Shown: piece by piece, positions 1-6,331 of the stretch
Position numbering within the stretch: position 1 is the stretch's first letter
Layout: each line of letters begins with the position of its first letter
Origin: Cyclobacteriaceae bacterium
GTDB taxonomy: Bacteria > Bacteroidota > Bacteroidia > Cytophagales > Cyclobacteriaceae
Direction: 5' to 3'
Length of the DNA stretch: 19,780 bases
Assembly: GCA_025455225.1 (NCBI GenBank)
Contig: JALOMY010000013.1
Coordinates: forward strand, 1-19,780
Position numbers and translations under genes: made by a program
The notes under the pieces: model-generated
Told to the model about the DNA's origin: nothing
Databases searched by the model: none
Seen by the model: only the letters and a program-made list of their open reading frames with translations

Positions 1-1
1 C

Positions 2-478
2 TTTATTTTAAATCAGTTTGCCAATCCGGATAATTATGGAATGCATTATAAAACCACGGGGCCGGAGATCTGGAGAGATACTGAGGGAAAGATTACGCAC
101 TTTGTCTCCGCCATGGGCACCACCGGAACCATTATGGGCGTATCACGGTATCTTAAGGAAAAGAATGCATCCATCCAGATTGTCGGAACGCAACCAAAAG
201 AAAATTCAAGTATACCCGGAATACGCAGATGGTCACCTGAATTTTTGCCCAAGATATATGAGCCTCAGCGGGTGGATCGTATTATTGATGTCAGTGAAGA
301 AGAAGCAACCCTGATGACCAGGAGAATGGCAAAAGAAGAAGGTATCCTGGCAGGTATGAGCAGTGGTGGTGCATTACATGCAGCATTGAAGATCGCCAGT
401 GAACTGGAATCCGGAGTAATTGTTTGCATTACGTGTGACCGGGGCGACCGCTATCTCAGTTCCAGCCTTTTCGGTTGA
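2..478 (+). CDS. cysM: Cysteine synthase B (CysM-type), 3' part only
   Basis: This is the C-terminal 158 residues of a PLP-dependent O-acetylserine sulfhydrylase, which makes cysteine from O-acetylserine and sulfide (CysM enzymes can also use thiosulfate) in the cytoplasm. The reading frame is open from base 2, so the start lies beyond the left edge. Visible signatures are LNQFANPDNY and TTGPEIW near the start, the phosphate-binding loop GTTGT, the stretch MSSGGALHAALK, and the ending CDRGDRYLS. In the last motif a Cys stands where CysK enzymes have a Ser facing the PLP ring nitrogen, which argues for CysM over CysK. The catalytic PLP lysine is in the missing N-terminal half. The gene converges with a small minus-strand ORF 15 nt downstream, and I see no clear terminator. 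Family assignment is firm; the B-type call is likely. Confidence 0.93.
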   Translation, partial: FILNQFANPDNYGMHYKTTGPEIWRDTEGKITHFVSAMGTTGTIMGVSRYLKEKNASIQIVGTQPKENSSIPGIRRWSPEFLPKIYEPQRVDRIIDVSEEEATLMTRRMAKEEGILAGMSSGGALHAALKIASELESGVIVCITCDRGDRYLSSSLFG

Positions 479-493
479 ATACCGGCTTGAAAA

Positions 494-748
494 TTATTGC
501 AAGGGATCACTGCCAAAAACTTTCTTTCTTAAATCGCTTGATGTTTCACGTGTGAGCAAATCGAGAATCCAGGCGTAGTAGTTCTTCTTTCTTTTGGCCC
601 GGTGAATTTCAGAGACCTGCATGTGCACCGGGACCGGGGTTTTGCCAACATCACTTTTTTCCTGTTGTGTGTAGGATCCGGATTCGATTTGTGCAGTTTG
701 ACTTGCTCTTGAATTCGCTGATTGTGTTTGATTAATAGAAATCGCCAT
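494..748 (-). CDS. Small hypothetical protein (84 aa)
   Basis: I do not recognise this protein. The first 40 or so residues are polar and rich in Ser, Gln and Thr, which suggests a disordered segment. A basic stretch around residues 50-57 (HRAKRKKNY) follows, then a short amphipathic part with YYAWILDLLTR. There is no signal peptide or membrane segment, so it is probably cytoplasmic. It fills the space between the convergent cysM end and the 3' side of the NagD-like gene. The ATG at 746-748 is the start that includes the whole polar part; no Shine-Dalgarno sequence precedes it, but an AT-rich leader (TTTAAAATTTAAAA) does. It could be a genuine lineage-specific gene or a chance ORF. The protein-like composition and lack of any overlap favour a gene. 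Confidence 0.5.
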   Translation of the reverse strand: MAISINQTQSANSRASQTAQIESGSYTQQEKSDVGKTPVPVHMQVSEIHRAKRKKNYYAWILDLLTRETSSDLRKKVFGSDPLQ

Positions 749-788
749 CTACAGACTTTTAAATTTTAAATTAGACGATTCTGTATAT

Positions 789-814
789 GTAAGGTTTGAT
801 GTAAGTAACCTTAC
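789..814. repeat. Perfect 8-bp inverted repeat, 10-nt spacer (possible operator)
   Basis: GTAAGGTT at 789-796 is matched by AACCTTAC at 807-814. A helical-turn spacing of arms just upstream of the small minus-strand gene (start at 748) fits a dimeric regulator site. No cognate regulator is identifiable, so the function is inferred only. Confidence 0.4.
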
Positions 815-830
815 CGATTTGCAAAAATCG
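815..830. repeat. Short hairpin next to the 789-814 repeat
   Basis: CGATTT at 815-820 pairs with AAATCG at 825-830 across a GCAA loop. It abuts the 789-814 repeat directly. Just beyond it, CATGGGG (832-838) can pair with CCCACATG (852-859) with one bulged base. The three together could be an operator cluster or a weak minus-strand terminator for the NagD-like gene. There is no following T tract of note. Confidence 0.35.
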
Positions 831-929
831 ACATGGGGTTAATTTCCTTGCCCCACATGAAATGAGGATGGATTAATAAACAAACAGCCAGAAAAATCGA
901 TTTTGAATTGAAAAATCAGTAATCCGGAA

Positions 930-1706
930 TTATTGCCACCATTTTAAAGGCAATTCTATGTCTTTAATACTTTCAACTACCAAATCAGCTTTGAAAGCAT
1001 ATTTCCCAAGATCTTCCTTTTTGGAAATTCCGGATAATACCAGAATGGTTTTGTATCCCACCTGTACACCTCCCTGGATATCCGTATCCATGGTATCCCC
1101 GATAATGGTTGCACCAGCCGTTTCCAATCCGATGTACTTCCGGGCAGAGCGCATCATAACAGGACCGGGTTTCCCGACAACAAAAGCCTTGATTCCGGTG
1201 GCTTCTTCAATCATAGCTGTGGTTGCAGCAATACCCAGGTTGTTCCAGCCTTTCTTTTTTGGTGAAGGATCACGGTTGGTGGTAATGAATTTGGCACCCG
1301 CCAAAATCATGTCCACAGCACGTTGTACCATCTCCAGAGTAAAATTTCTTCCTTCACCCAAGACGACAAAATCCGGATCGGTATCCACCAGAGTCAAACC
1401 ATTTTCATGAAGACTGGTTAGCAGTCCTCCCTCACCCAGAACAAAAGCAGTTCCACCCGGGATTTGACTCGCAAGGAATTTACCGGTTGCCATGGCACTG
1501 GTGTATACATGTTCGGTGGATACTACGATACCTAGTTTCTTTAGCTTTCGAACTACTTCCAGCCGCGTACGCTGACTGTTGTTCGTCATAAACGTAAATG
1601 GAATGTCCTTTTTAACGAGGTTGTTGATAAAAATATCTGCACCTGTAATAAGATGTTCACCACTGTAGATCACTCCATCCATATCGATCAGCAAGCCTTG
1701 TTTCAT
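930..1706 (-). CDS. HAD-superfamily IIA phosphatase, NagD-like
   Basis: This 258-residue protein is a cytoplasmic HAD hydrolase of subfamily IIA (the NagD, AraL, 4-nitrophenylphosphatase group), which removes phosphate from small sugar phosphates or nucleotides. All four HAD motifs are visible. Motif I is DMDGVIYSG with nucleophile Asp8 and acid/base Asp10; motif II is TNNS at 41-44; motif III contains Lys179 in GKPGP; motif IV is GDTMDTD at 203-209 with Asp204 and Asp208 for magnesium. The C2 cap lies between about residues 70 and 175. Length matches the family. It is divergent from the ribose operon across 134 nt, so it may share control with it, perhaps to drain excess sugar phosphate, but that is inference. 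The true substrate cannot be read from sequence. Confidence 0.88.
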   Translation of the reverse strand: MKQGLLIDMDGVIYSGEHLITGADIFINNLVKKDIPFTFMTNNSQRTRLEVVRKLKKLGIVVSTEHVYTSAMATGKFLASQIPGGTAFVLGEGGLLTSLHENGLTLVDTDPDFVVLGEGRNFTLEMVQRAVDMILAGAKFITTNRDPSPKKKGWNNLGIAATTAMIEEATGIKAFVVGKPGPVMMRSARKYIGLETAGATIIGDTMDTDIQGGVQVGYKTILVLSGISKKEDLGKYAFKADLVVESIKDIELPLKWWQ

Positions 1707-1736
1707 GATTTACTTATAAAGTGAACAATCCTTTTT

Positions 1737-1762
1737 ATGATGCGATGACACATCTTCATCAT
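1737..1762. promoter_or_regulatory. Imperfect 10-bp palindrome between nagD-like gene and ribose operon
   Basis: ATGATG (1737-1742) pairs with CATCAT (1757-1762), and inside it GATG (1744-1747) pairs with CATC (1751-1754) around an ACA centre, with one unpaired base on the left and two on the right. It sits in the only long non-coding gap between the divergent NagD-like gene (start 1706) and ribokinase (start 1841), so it is a candidate operator for either or both. I found no convincing -7 TAnnTTTG element near it. The structure is seen; the role is inferred. Confidence 0.35.
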
Positions 1763-1840
1763 TGCTTGAAAATACATAATAACAGAGAAGTAATTGACTG
1801 AATTGTGTAGTAAATTCAAGCAACCGATTGAATTACATCC

Positions 1841-2770
1841 ATGCCCTTCCCCATTTACGTTATCGGCAGTTCAAATACTGACATGGTTATAAAAACCGAA
1901 CGTCTCCCTGTACCTGGTGAAACGATCATGGGGGGTTCCTTCATGATGAATGCTGGTGGCAAAGGTACCAATCAGGCTGTTGCTGCTGCTCGACTAGGTG
2001 GACATGTTACTTTCGTTGGTTGTGTGGGTGATGATTCGTTTGGTCATGCAACGATTGAGCAACTGACTAAAGAAGGTATCCAAACTGAATTTGTACAAGT
2101 CGATATCCAACAACCTTCCGGTGTAGCTCTAATCAATGTTGATGCAAATGGAGAAAATTCGATTGTGGTAGCACCGGGTGCGAATGCCAGTTTGCTTCCT
2201 GATCGTCTGGAAGAATTTTTTAATCAGCTCCAGCGACCTGCCATAGTTTTGGTGCAGCTTGAAATTCCCATCATTACCGTTGAATACATTATTCAGCAGT
2301 GTGCAGTGAAATCAATACCCGTCATCCTAAACCCGGCACCGGCACGACCGATTCGCGATGACCTTCTGCCCTACCTCTACGCTATCACACCAAATGAATC
2401 GGAAGCTGAATTACTTACCGGTATACCAGTAAATGATACTAACTCTGCAGTAAAAGCGGCACAAATTCTTCACCGAAAAGGTGTTTCTAAAGTGATCATA
2501 ACACGTGGCAAGAACGGTGCTTATTGGTCGGATGGAAAAAGTACAGGCAAAGTGCCTTCACCGATCGTGCATGCAGTTGATACTACAGCTGCTGGTGATT
2601 GCTTCAATGGTGCAGTGGCCGTTGCGTTGTCTGAATCATTCTCCTTGCCGGAAGCCGTAGCATTTGCCTGCAAGGCCGCATCGCTATCGGTAACCCGTAT
2701 GGGTGCACAACCTTCATTACCTACCCGGAAGGAACTAGCTCAATTTAAATCGGTCCATCATCATGAATAA
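1841..2770 (+). CDS. rbsK: Ribokinase (PfkB family)
   Basis: Ribokinase phosphorylates D-ribose to ribose 5-phosphate with ATP, feeding the pentose phosphate pathway and nucleotide synthesis in the cytoplasm. The 309-residue length is normal. Clear signatures are the N-terminal GSSNTDM (9-15), PfkB signature 1 with GGKGTNQAVAAARLGG (39-54), NPAPA (164-168), TPNESEAELLTG (183-194) and the second PfkB signature DTTAAGD (247-253). The last usually reads DTxGAGD; here Ala replaces the first Gly of the anion hole, and Asp253 is the predicted catalytic base. It is the first gene of a five-gene operon and overlaps the next gene by 8 nt, so the two are probably translationally coupled. Other PfkB sugar kinases are possible, but the motif set and the neighbouring nucleoside hydrolase favour ribose. 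Confidence 0.92.
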   Translation: MPFPIYVIGSSNTDMVIKTERLPVPGETIMGGSFMMNAGGKGTNQAVAAARLGGHVTFVGCVGDDSFGHATIEQLTKEGIQTEFVQVDIQQPSGVALINVDANGENSIVVAPGANASLLPDRLEEFFNQLQRPAIVLVQLEIPIITVEYIIQQCAVKSIPVILNPAPARPIRDDLLPYLYAITPNESEAELLTGIPVNDTNSAVKAAQILHRKGVSKVIITRGKNGAYWSDGKSTGKVPSPIVHAVDTTAAGDCFNGAVAVALSESFSLPEAVAFACKAASLSVTRMGAQPSLPTRKELAQFKSVHHHE

Positions 2771-4301
2771 AGTGTATTTATTATTGGCTGTATTGCTCAC
2801 TGCATGTGGAAATCCAAGGGATACCAAAAAAGAAGTACATGGGGAATTTACCCGCGATCAGTTGTTCGATAAGATCAAAGGTGGCTGGGCGGGTCAGGTA
2901 ATTGGTGTTACCTATGGCGGGCCAACTGAATTTCGATTCAATGGCACCATGATCAATGACTATGTGCCAATCGACTGGTATGATGGTTACATCAGTAAGA
3001 CCATGAGAGAAAGCCCCGGACTTTATGATGATCTGTACATGGATCTCACCTTTGTGGATGTGTTTGAAAGACATGGTCTTGATGCCCCGGTTGATGTTCA
3101 TGCAGATGCCTACGCCAATGCCGGATACCGGTTGTGGCATGCCAATCAGGCTGGCCGCTATAATATTCTGAATGGCATCAGGCCGCCTGCCTCAGGGCAC
3201 TGGCTGAACAACCCGCATGCAGATGATATTGATTTTCAGATTGAAGCCGACTTTGCCGGATTGATGTCACCGGGATTGCCCAACACGGCTGCTCAAATTG
3301 GTGATGCCATCGGGCATATCATGAATTATGGTGACGGTTGGTATGGAGGTGTTTATATCAGTGCCATGTATGCCCTTGCTTTTGTTTCCGATGATATTCA
3401 AACCGTGGTGAAAGAAGCACTGAAGACGATTCCTGAACAAAGTGATTTCTACCGATGCATGGGAGATGTAATTCACTGGCACCAGCAATACCCGAATGAC
3501 TGGAAACAAACCTGGTTTGAAATTCAACGCAAATGGTCAGATGATGTGGGTTGTCCCGATGGTGTTTTTGTGCCGTTTAATATTGATGCCAAAGTAAATG
3601 CTGCCTATGTTATTCTTGGATTGCTGTACGGTAATGGGGATTTTTCCAGAACACTGGAAATCAGCACACGTGCGGGTCAGGATTCAGACTGTAATCCTTC
3701 TTCCGCAGCCGGAATTCTGGGCACCCTGATCGGATACAATTCCATACCTGATTATTGGAGACAGGGTTTAACCGAAGCTGAAGAAATTGATTTTCAGTTC
3801 ACCACCCTGTCATTAAATAAGACCTATGATTTGTCATTTAAACATGCGCTTGAAGTAATACAGCGCAATGGCGGAAAATTAGAAGACAACAGAATTACCA
3901 TTCAAGTGCAGAAACCAAAGTCAGTTCGGTTTGAAAAATCATTTGAAGGACATTATCCAGTAGCCAAAATACCGGTCAACCGATCTACAGATAATGAATT
4001 CTCAGAGAGTTTTGACGGAATTGGTTTTGTCATTCGTGGCGAAGTACGTCCGCGTAACGGATCGAACTGGAATTATTTTGGTGATTTCACTTTTCGTACC
4101 ACAATTACGGTAGATGATAACCCGGCCGATACTGTAATGCTTCCTGCAAGTTTTACTACCCGAAGACACGAACTTTTCTGGAAGTATGCCATGCCCGAGG
4201 GAAAGCACACTTTAAAGGTAATTGTGCTAAATCCTCATCCGGAATTTGAGCTGCGCTTTTCCGACATACTTGTTTATGATACCCAATCAAAATCACATTA
4301 A
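2763..4301 (+). CDS. Exported ADP-ribosylglycohydrolase-family lipoprotein
   Basis: This 512-residue protein starts with a lipoprotein signal (MNKVYLLLAVLLTAC, lipobox LTAC, Cys15), so the mature enzyme is lipid-anchored in the envelope. The core, about residues 30-350, is the all-helical ADP-ribosylglycohydrolase (DraG/ARH) fold: IKGGWAGQVIGVTYGG at 38-53, a metal-type DDLYMD at 89-94, and AGQDSDCNPSSAAG at 304-317, which corresponds to the GGDTDTNA metal motif of the family. A C-terminal part (about 390-510) looks like a beta-sandwich, possibly for binding. Known members split the N- or O-glycosidic bond of ADP-ribose on proteins or related ribosides; here the likely outcome is release of ribose-containing units outside the inner membrane. 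The ATG overlaps the ribokinase stop. The exact substrate is unknown. Confidence 0.85.
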   Translation: MNKVYLLLAVLLTACGNPRDTKKEVHGEFTRDQLFDKIKGGWAGQVIGVTYGGPTEFRFNGTMINDYVPIDWYDGYISKTMRESPGLYDDLYMDLTFVDVFERHGLDAPVDVHADAYANAGYRLWHANQAGRYNILNGIRPPASGHWLNNPHADDIDFQIEADFAGLMSPGLPNTAAQIGDAIGHIMNYGDGWYGGVYISAMYALAFVSDDIQTVVKEALKTIPEQSDFYRCMGDVIHWHQQYPNDWKQTWFEIQRKWSDDVGCPDGVFVPFNIDAKVNAAYVILGLLYGNGDFSRTLEISTRAGQDSDCNPSSAAGILGTLIGYNSIPDYWRQGLTEAEEIDFQFTTLSLNKTYDLSFKHALEVIQRNGGKLEDNRITIQVQKPKSVRFEKSFEGHYPVAKIPVNRSTDNEFSESFDGIGFVIRGEVRPRNGSNWNYFGDFTFRTTITVDDNPADTVMLPASFTTRRHELFWKYAMPEGKHTLKVIVLNPHPEFELRFSDILVYDTQSKSH

Positions 4302-4313
4302 TACCAGGCGCAC

Positions 4314-5309
4314 ATGTTCATTATCGAATCGTATTTTCTTGCCGTAGTTTTTTGCTTCGTCACCATGCTCTGCTGGGGTTCTTGGGCTAATGCACAAAAG
4401 CTTGCTGCTAAAAACTGGCGATTCGAATTGTTTTACTGGGACTATGCTATTGGTACCGTATTGTTCACTTTTCTGCTGGGCATCACGCTGGGCAGTACGG
4501 GTTCCTTCGGTCGCTCCTTTTTTGATGATCTCCAACAAGCCTCGATCGGATTTATTGGTTCGGCTTTTATTGGCGGAATCATTTTTAATGCGGCCAATAT
4601 TCTTCTTGTAGCAGCCATTGCAATTGCTGGTATGTCTGTGGCATTTCCGGTAGGCATCGGCCTGGCGCTTGTCATTGGAGTAGTGGTTAATTATATCGAT
4701 GCACCGGTTGGAAATGCAACTGTATTATTTTCAGGAGTAGCATGCGTAACAGCTGCTATCCTGATCAATGCCTATGCCTATCGGGCTTCAGCACGTAGTG
4801 AAACAAAAATGTCGAATAAAGGATTGCTCCTTGCCGTTATCAGTGGTTCTTTGATGGGATTGTTCTATAAATATGTTGCCAATTCATTAGTGACTGATTT
4901 TGCACAGCCGGAAGCGTTAAGACTAACTCCGTATTCAGCGCTTTTTATCTTTTCACTCGGTTTGCTGAGCAGTAACTTCATTTTCAATACACTGATGATG
5001 CGCTTTCCACTCACAGGAGATCGCGTAGCCGGCACAGATTACTTTACAGGTAAAACACGCAGTCATGCAGCCGGTATTGTCGGTGGTATGATCTGGGCAC
5101 TCGGCATGTCGTTCAGTATTCTTGCTTCCGAGAAAGCAGGACCTGCTATTTCCTATGGCCTTGGTCAAGGCGCGACTGTTGTTGCCGCACTGTGGGGAAT
5201 TTTTATCTGGAAGGAATTTAAGGGTGCCAGCTCATCCGTAAACCGGCTTTTATATGCCATGCTTGGATTTTATGTTCTTGGTTTAATCCTGATTATAAAA
5301 GCACGTTAA
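4314..5309 (+). CDS. GRP-family sugar transporter (glucose/ribose porter type)
   Basis: This is an inner-membrane protein of 331 residues with about ten hydrophobic segments (roughly 5-24, 44-61, 79-103, 107-127, 137-155, 170-190, 205-228, 252-270, 280-299, 311-328). CWGSWANAQKL (20-30) followed by WRFELFYWDYAIG (35-47) and the later GGMIWALGMSFSILAS (257-272) are typical of Bacteroidota proteins in the GRP branch of the drug/metabolite transporter superfamily, which import glucose or ribose with a proton or sodium ion. The gene lies 12 nt after the ADP-ribosylglycohydrolase gene and 10 nt before the nucleoside hydrolase gene. Context says ribose import feeding the adjacent ribokinase. Databases often label such proteins multidrug DMT permease, which I consider less likely here. 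Confidence 0.83.
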   Translation: MFIIESYFLAVVFCFVTMLCWGSWANAQKLAAKNWRFELFYWDYAIGTVLFTFLLGITLGSTGSFGRSFFDDLQQASIGFIGSAFIGGIIFNAANILLVAAIAIAGMSVAFPVGIGLALVIGVVVNYIDAPVGNATVLFSGVACVTAAILINAYAYRASARSETKMSNKGLLLAVISGSLMGLFYKYVANSLVTDFAQPEALRLTPYSALFIFSLGLLSSNFIFNTLMMRFPLTGDRVAGTDYFTGKTRSHAAGIVGGMIWALGMSFSILASEKAGPAISYGLGQGATVVAALWGIFIWKEFKGASSSVNRLLYAMLGFYVLGLILIIKAR

Positions 5310-5319
5310 CTTTAATACA

Positions 5320-6321
5320 ATGAAAAAATATCTCATTAGGTTATGGTTAGTTCTTCTGGTGACTGATTTGTTAGCATGTAAAACACCATCATCAGATGAT
5401 ACAAATGACAACCGAATACGGGTCATCTTTGACACAGACACGAACAATGAACTGGATGATCAGCATGCACTCGCCTACCTGGTATTTAATCAGGATGTAT
5501 TTAAAATCGAAGGTATCACCGTCAATGCAACCTTTAACGGTGGTAATATTGATCAGCATTATGCAGAGGCCGAACGCGTGCTTAAACTGTGTGATGCATC
5601 ATCCTTGCCACTACTCAAAGGAGCGAACCAATCATTCGTAAATATCTTGCCAACGATAAAAAGACGCGATTTTGATGGTCATAAGGCAGTAGATTTCATC
5701 GTCAAAAAAGCCCAAGAATCCGAGCAGAAACCACTGGTATTGCTGGCCGTTGGCAAACTAACGAATGTGGCCCTTGCGTTAGCCAAAGATCCAACCATAG
5801 CCGGCAAGATTCGCCTGGTTTGGCTGGGATCCAACTATCCTGAACCCGGAGAATACAATCAGGACAATGATACCACAGCGGTGAATTACTTACTGAACAG
5901 CGTGATTCCGTTTGAAATGGTTACGGTTCGTTATAGTAATCAGAGTGGCACCAATGCGGTGAAGATGGAAAAATCAGAAGCGCTGCGCGAATTGCCTGGA
6001 AAAGGACCCGTGATAACGCCACCGGTTCCTGGCCGGCACGAAGGTAAATTTTCAACCATTGGAGATTATCTCGCGAACCTATTTGAACACATTGATTATT
6101 ACAGCGACCCACCGGTGCGTGCCCTCTTCGACATGGCCGCAGTAGCGGTTGTAAAAAATCCGGCCTTGGCTCAGCAGCAAACTATTCCGGCTCCTATTCT
6201 CATCAACAACACCTGGAAAGACCGCCCGGATAACGCACACAAAATAATAGTATGGGAAAATTTTAATAAGCGTGGCATTATGGATGATTTTCTGGCTACC
6301 CTGAATCGCGCTACTCAATAA
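5320..6321 (+). CDS. Exported nucleoside hydrolase (IUNH-like) lipoprotein
   Basis: Nucleoside hydrolases cut the N-glycosidic bond of ribonucleosides to give ribose and a free base. This 333-residue protein has a lipoprotein signal ending LLAC (Cys20), so it works in the envelope. The calcium and ribose-binding N-terminus reads DTDTNNELDDQ (38-48), with Asp38, Asp40, Asp46 and Asp47. GKLTNVALALAKDP (145-158) matches the family's GPLTNLALA motif, EYNQDNDTTA (178-187) matches the FN..DPEAA region, and FDMAAVAV (270-277) supplies the C-terminal Asp271. The Asp cluster is two residues longer than the canonical DTDPGxDD, marking a divergent subfamily. It is the fourth gene of the operon, 10 nt after the transporter. 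Base preference cannot be predicted. Confidence 0.85.
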   Translation: MKKYLIRLWLVLLVTDLLACKTPSSDDTNDNRIRVIFDTDTNNELDDQHALAYLVFNQDVFKIEGITVNATFNGGNIDQHYAEAERVLKLCDASSLPLLKGANQSFVNILPTIKRRDFDGHKAVDFIVKKAQESEQKPLVLLAVGKLTNVALALAKDPTIAGKIRLVWLGSNYPEPGEYNQDNDTTAVNYLLNSVIPFEMVTVRYSNQSGTNAVKMEKSEALRELPGKGPVITPPVPGRHEGKFSTIGDYLANLFEHIDYYSDPPVRALFDMAAVAVVKNPALAQQQTIPAPILINNTWKDRPDNAHKIIVWENFNKRGIMDDFLATLNRATQ

Positions 6322-6331
6322 TTAGTTGGAT

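Larger units (their letters stand above)
749..929. other. Intergenic region with clustered inverted repeats
   Basis: This AT-rich gap lies between the 3' end of the NagD-like gene and the start of the small gene, both on the minus strand. It should hold the end of one transcript and the promoter of the next. It contains three inverted repeats in a row (listed separately) and a palindromic AAAATCGATTTT at about 893-904. I see no convincing TAnnTTTG element on the minus strand and no hairpin followed by a clear T run, so neither a terminator nor a promoter can be placed firmly. Confidence 0.5.

Noticed and set aside
958..1410. 150-codon plus-strand ORF
   Set aside because: It is antisense to the NagD-like gene, whose four HAD motifs prove the minus-strand frame; its product shows no family features.
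2781..3140. 119-codon minus-strand ORF
   Set aside because: It lies fully inside the ADP-ribosylglycohydrolase gene and its product has no recognisable motif.
6326..6331. TTG start two codons before the GH97 ATG
   Set aside because: The ATG at 6332 gives a clean lipoprotein signal and normal operon spacing.
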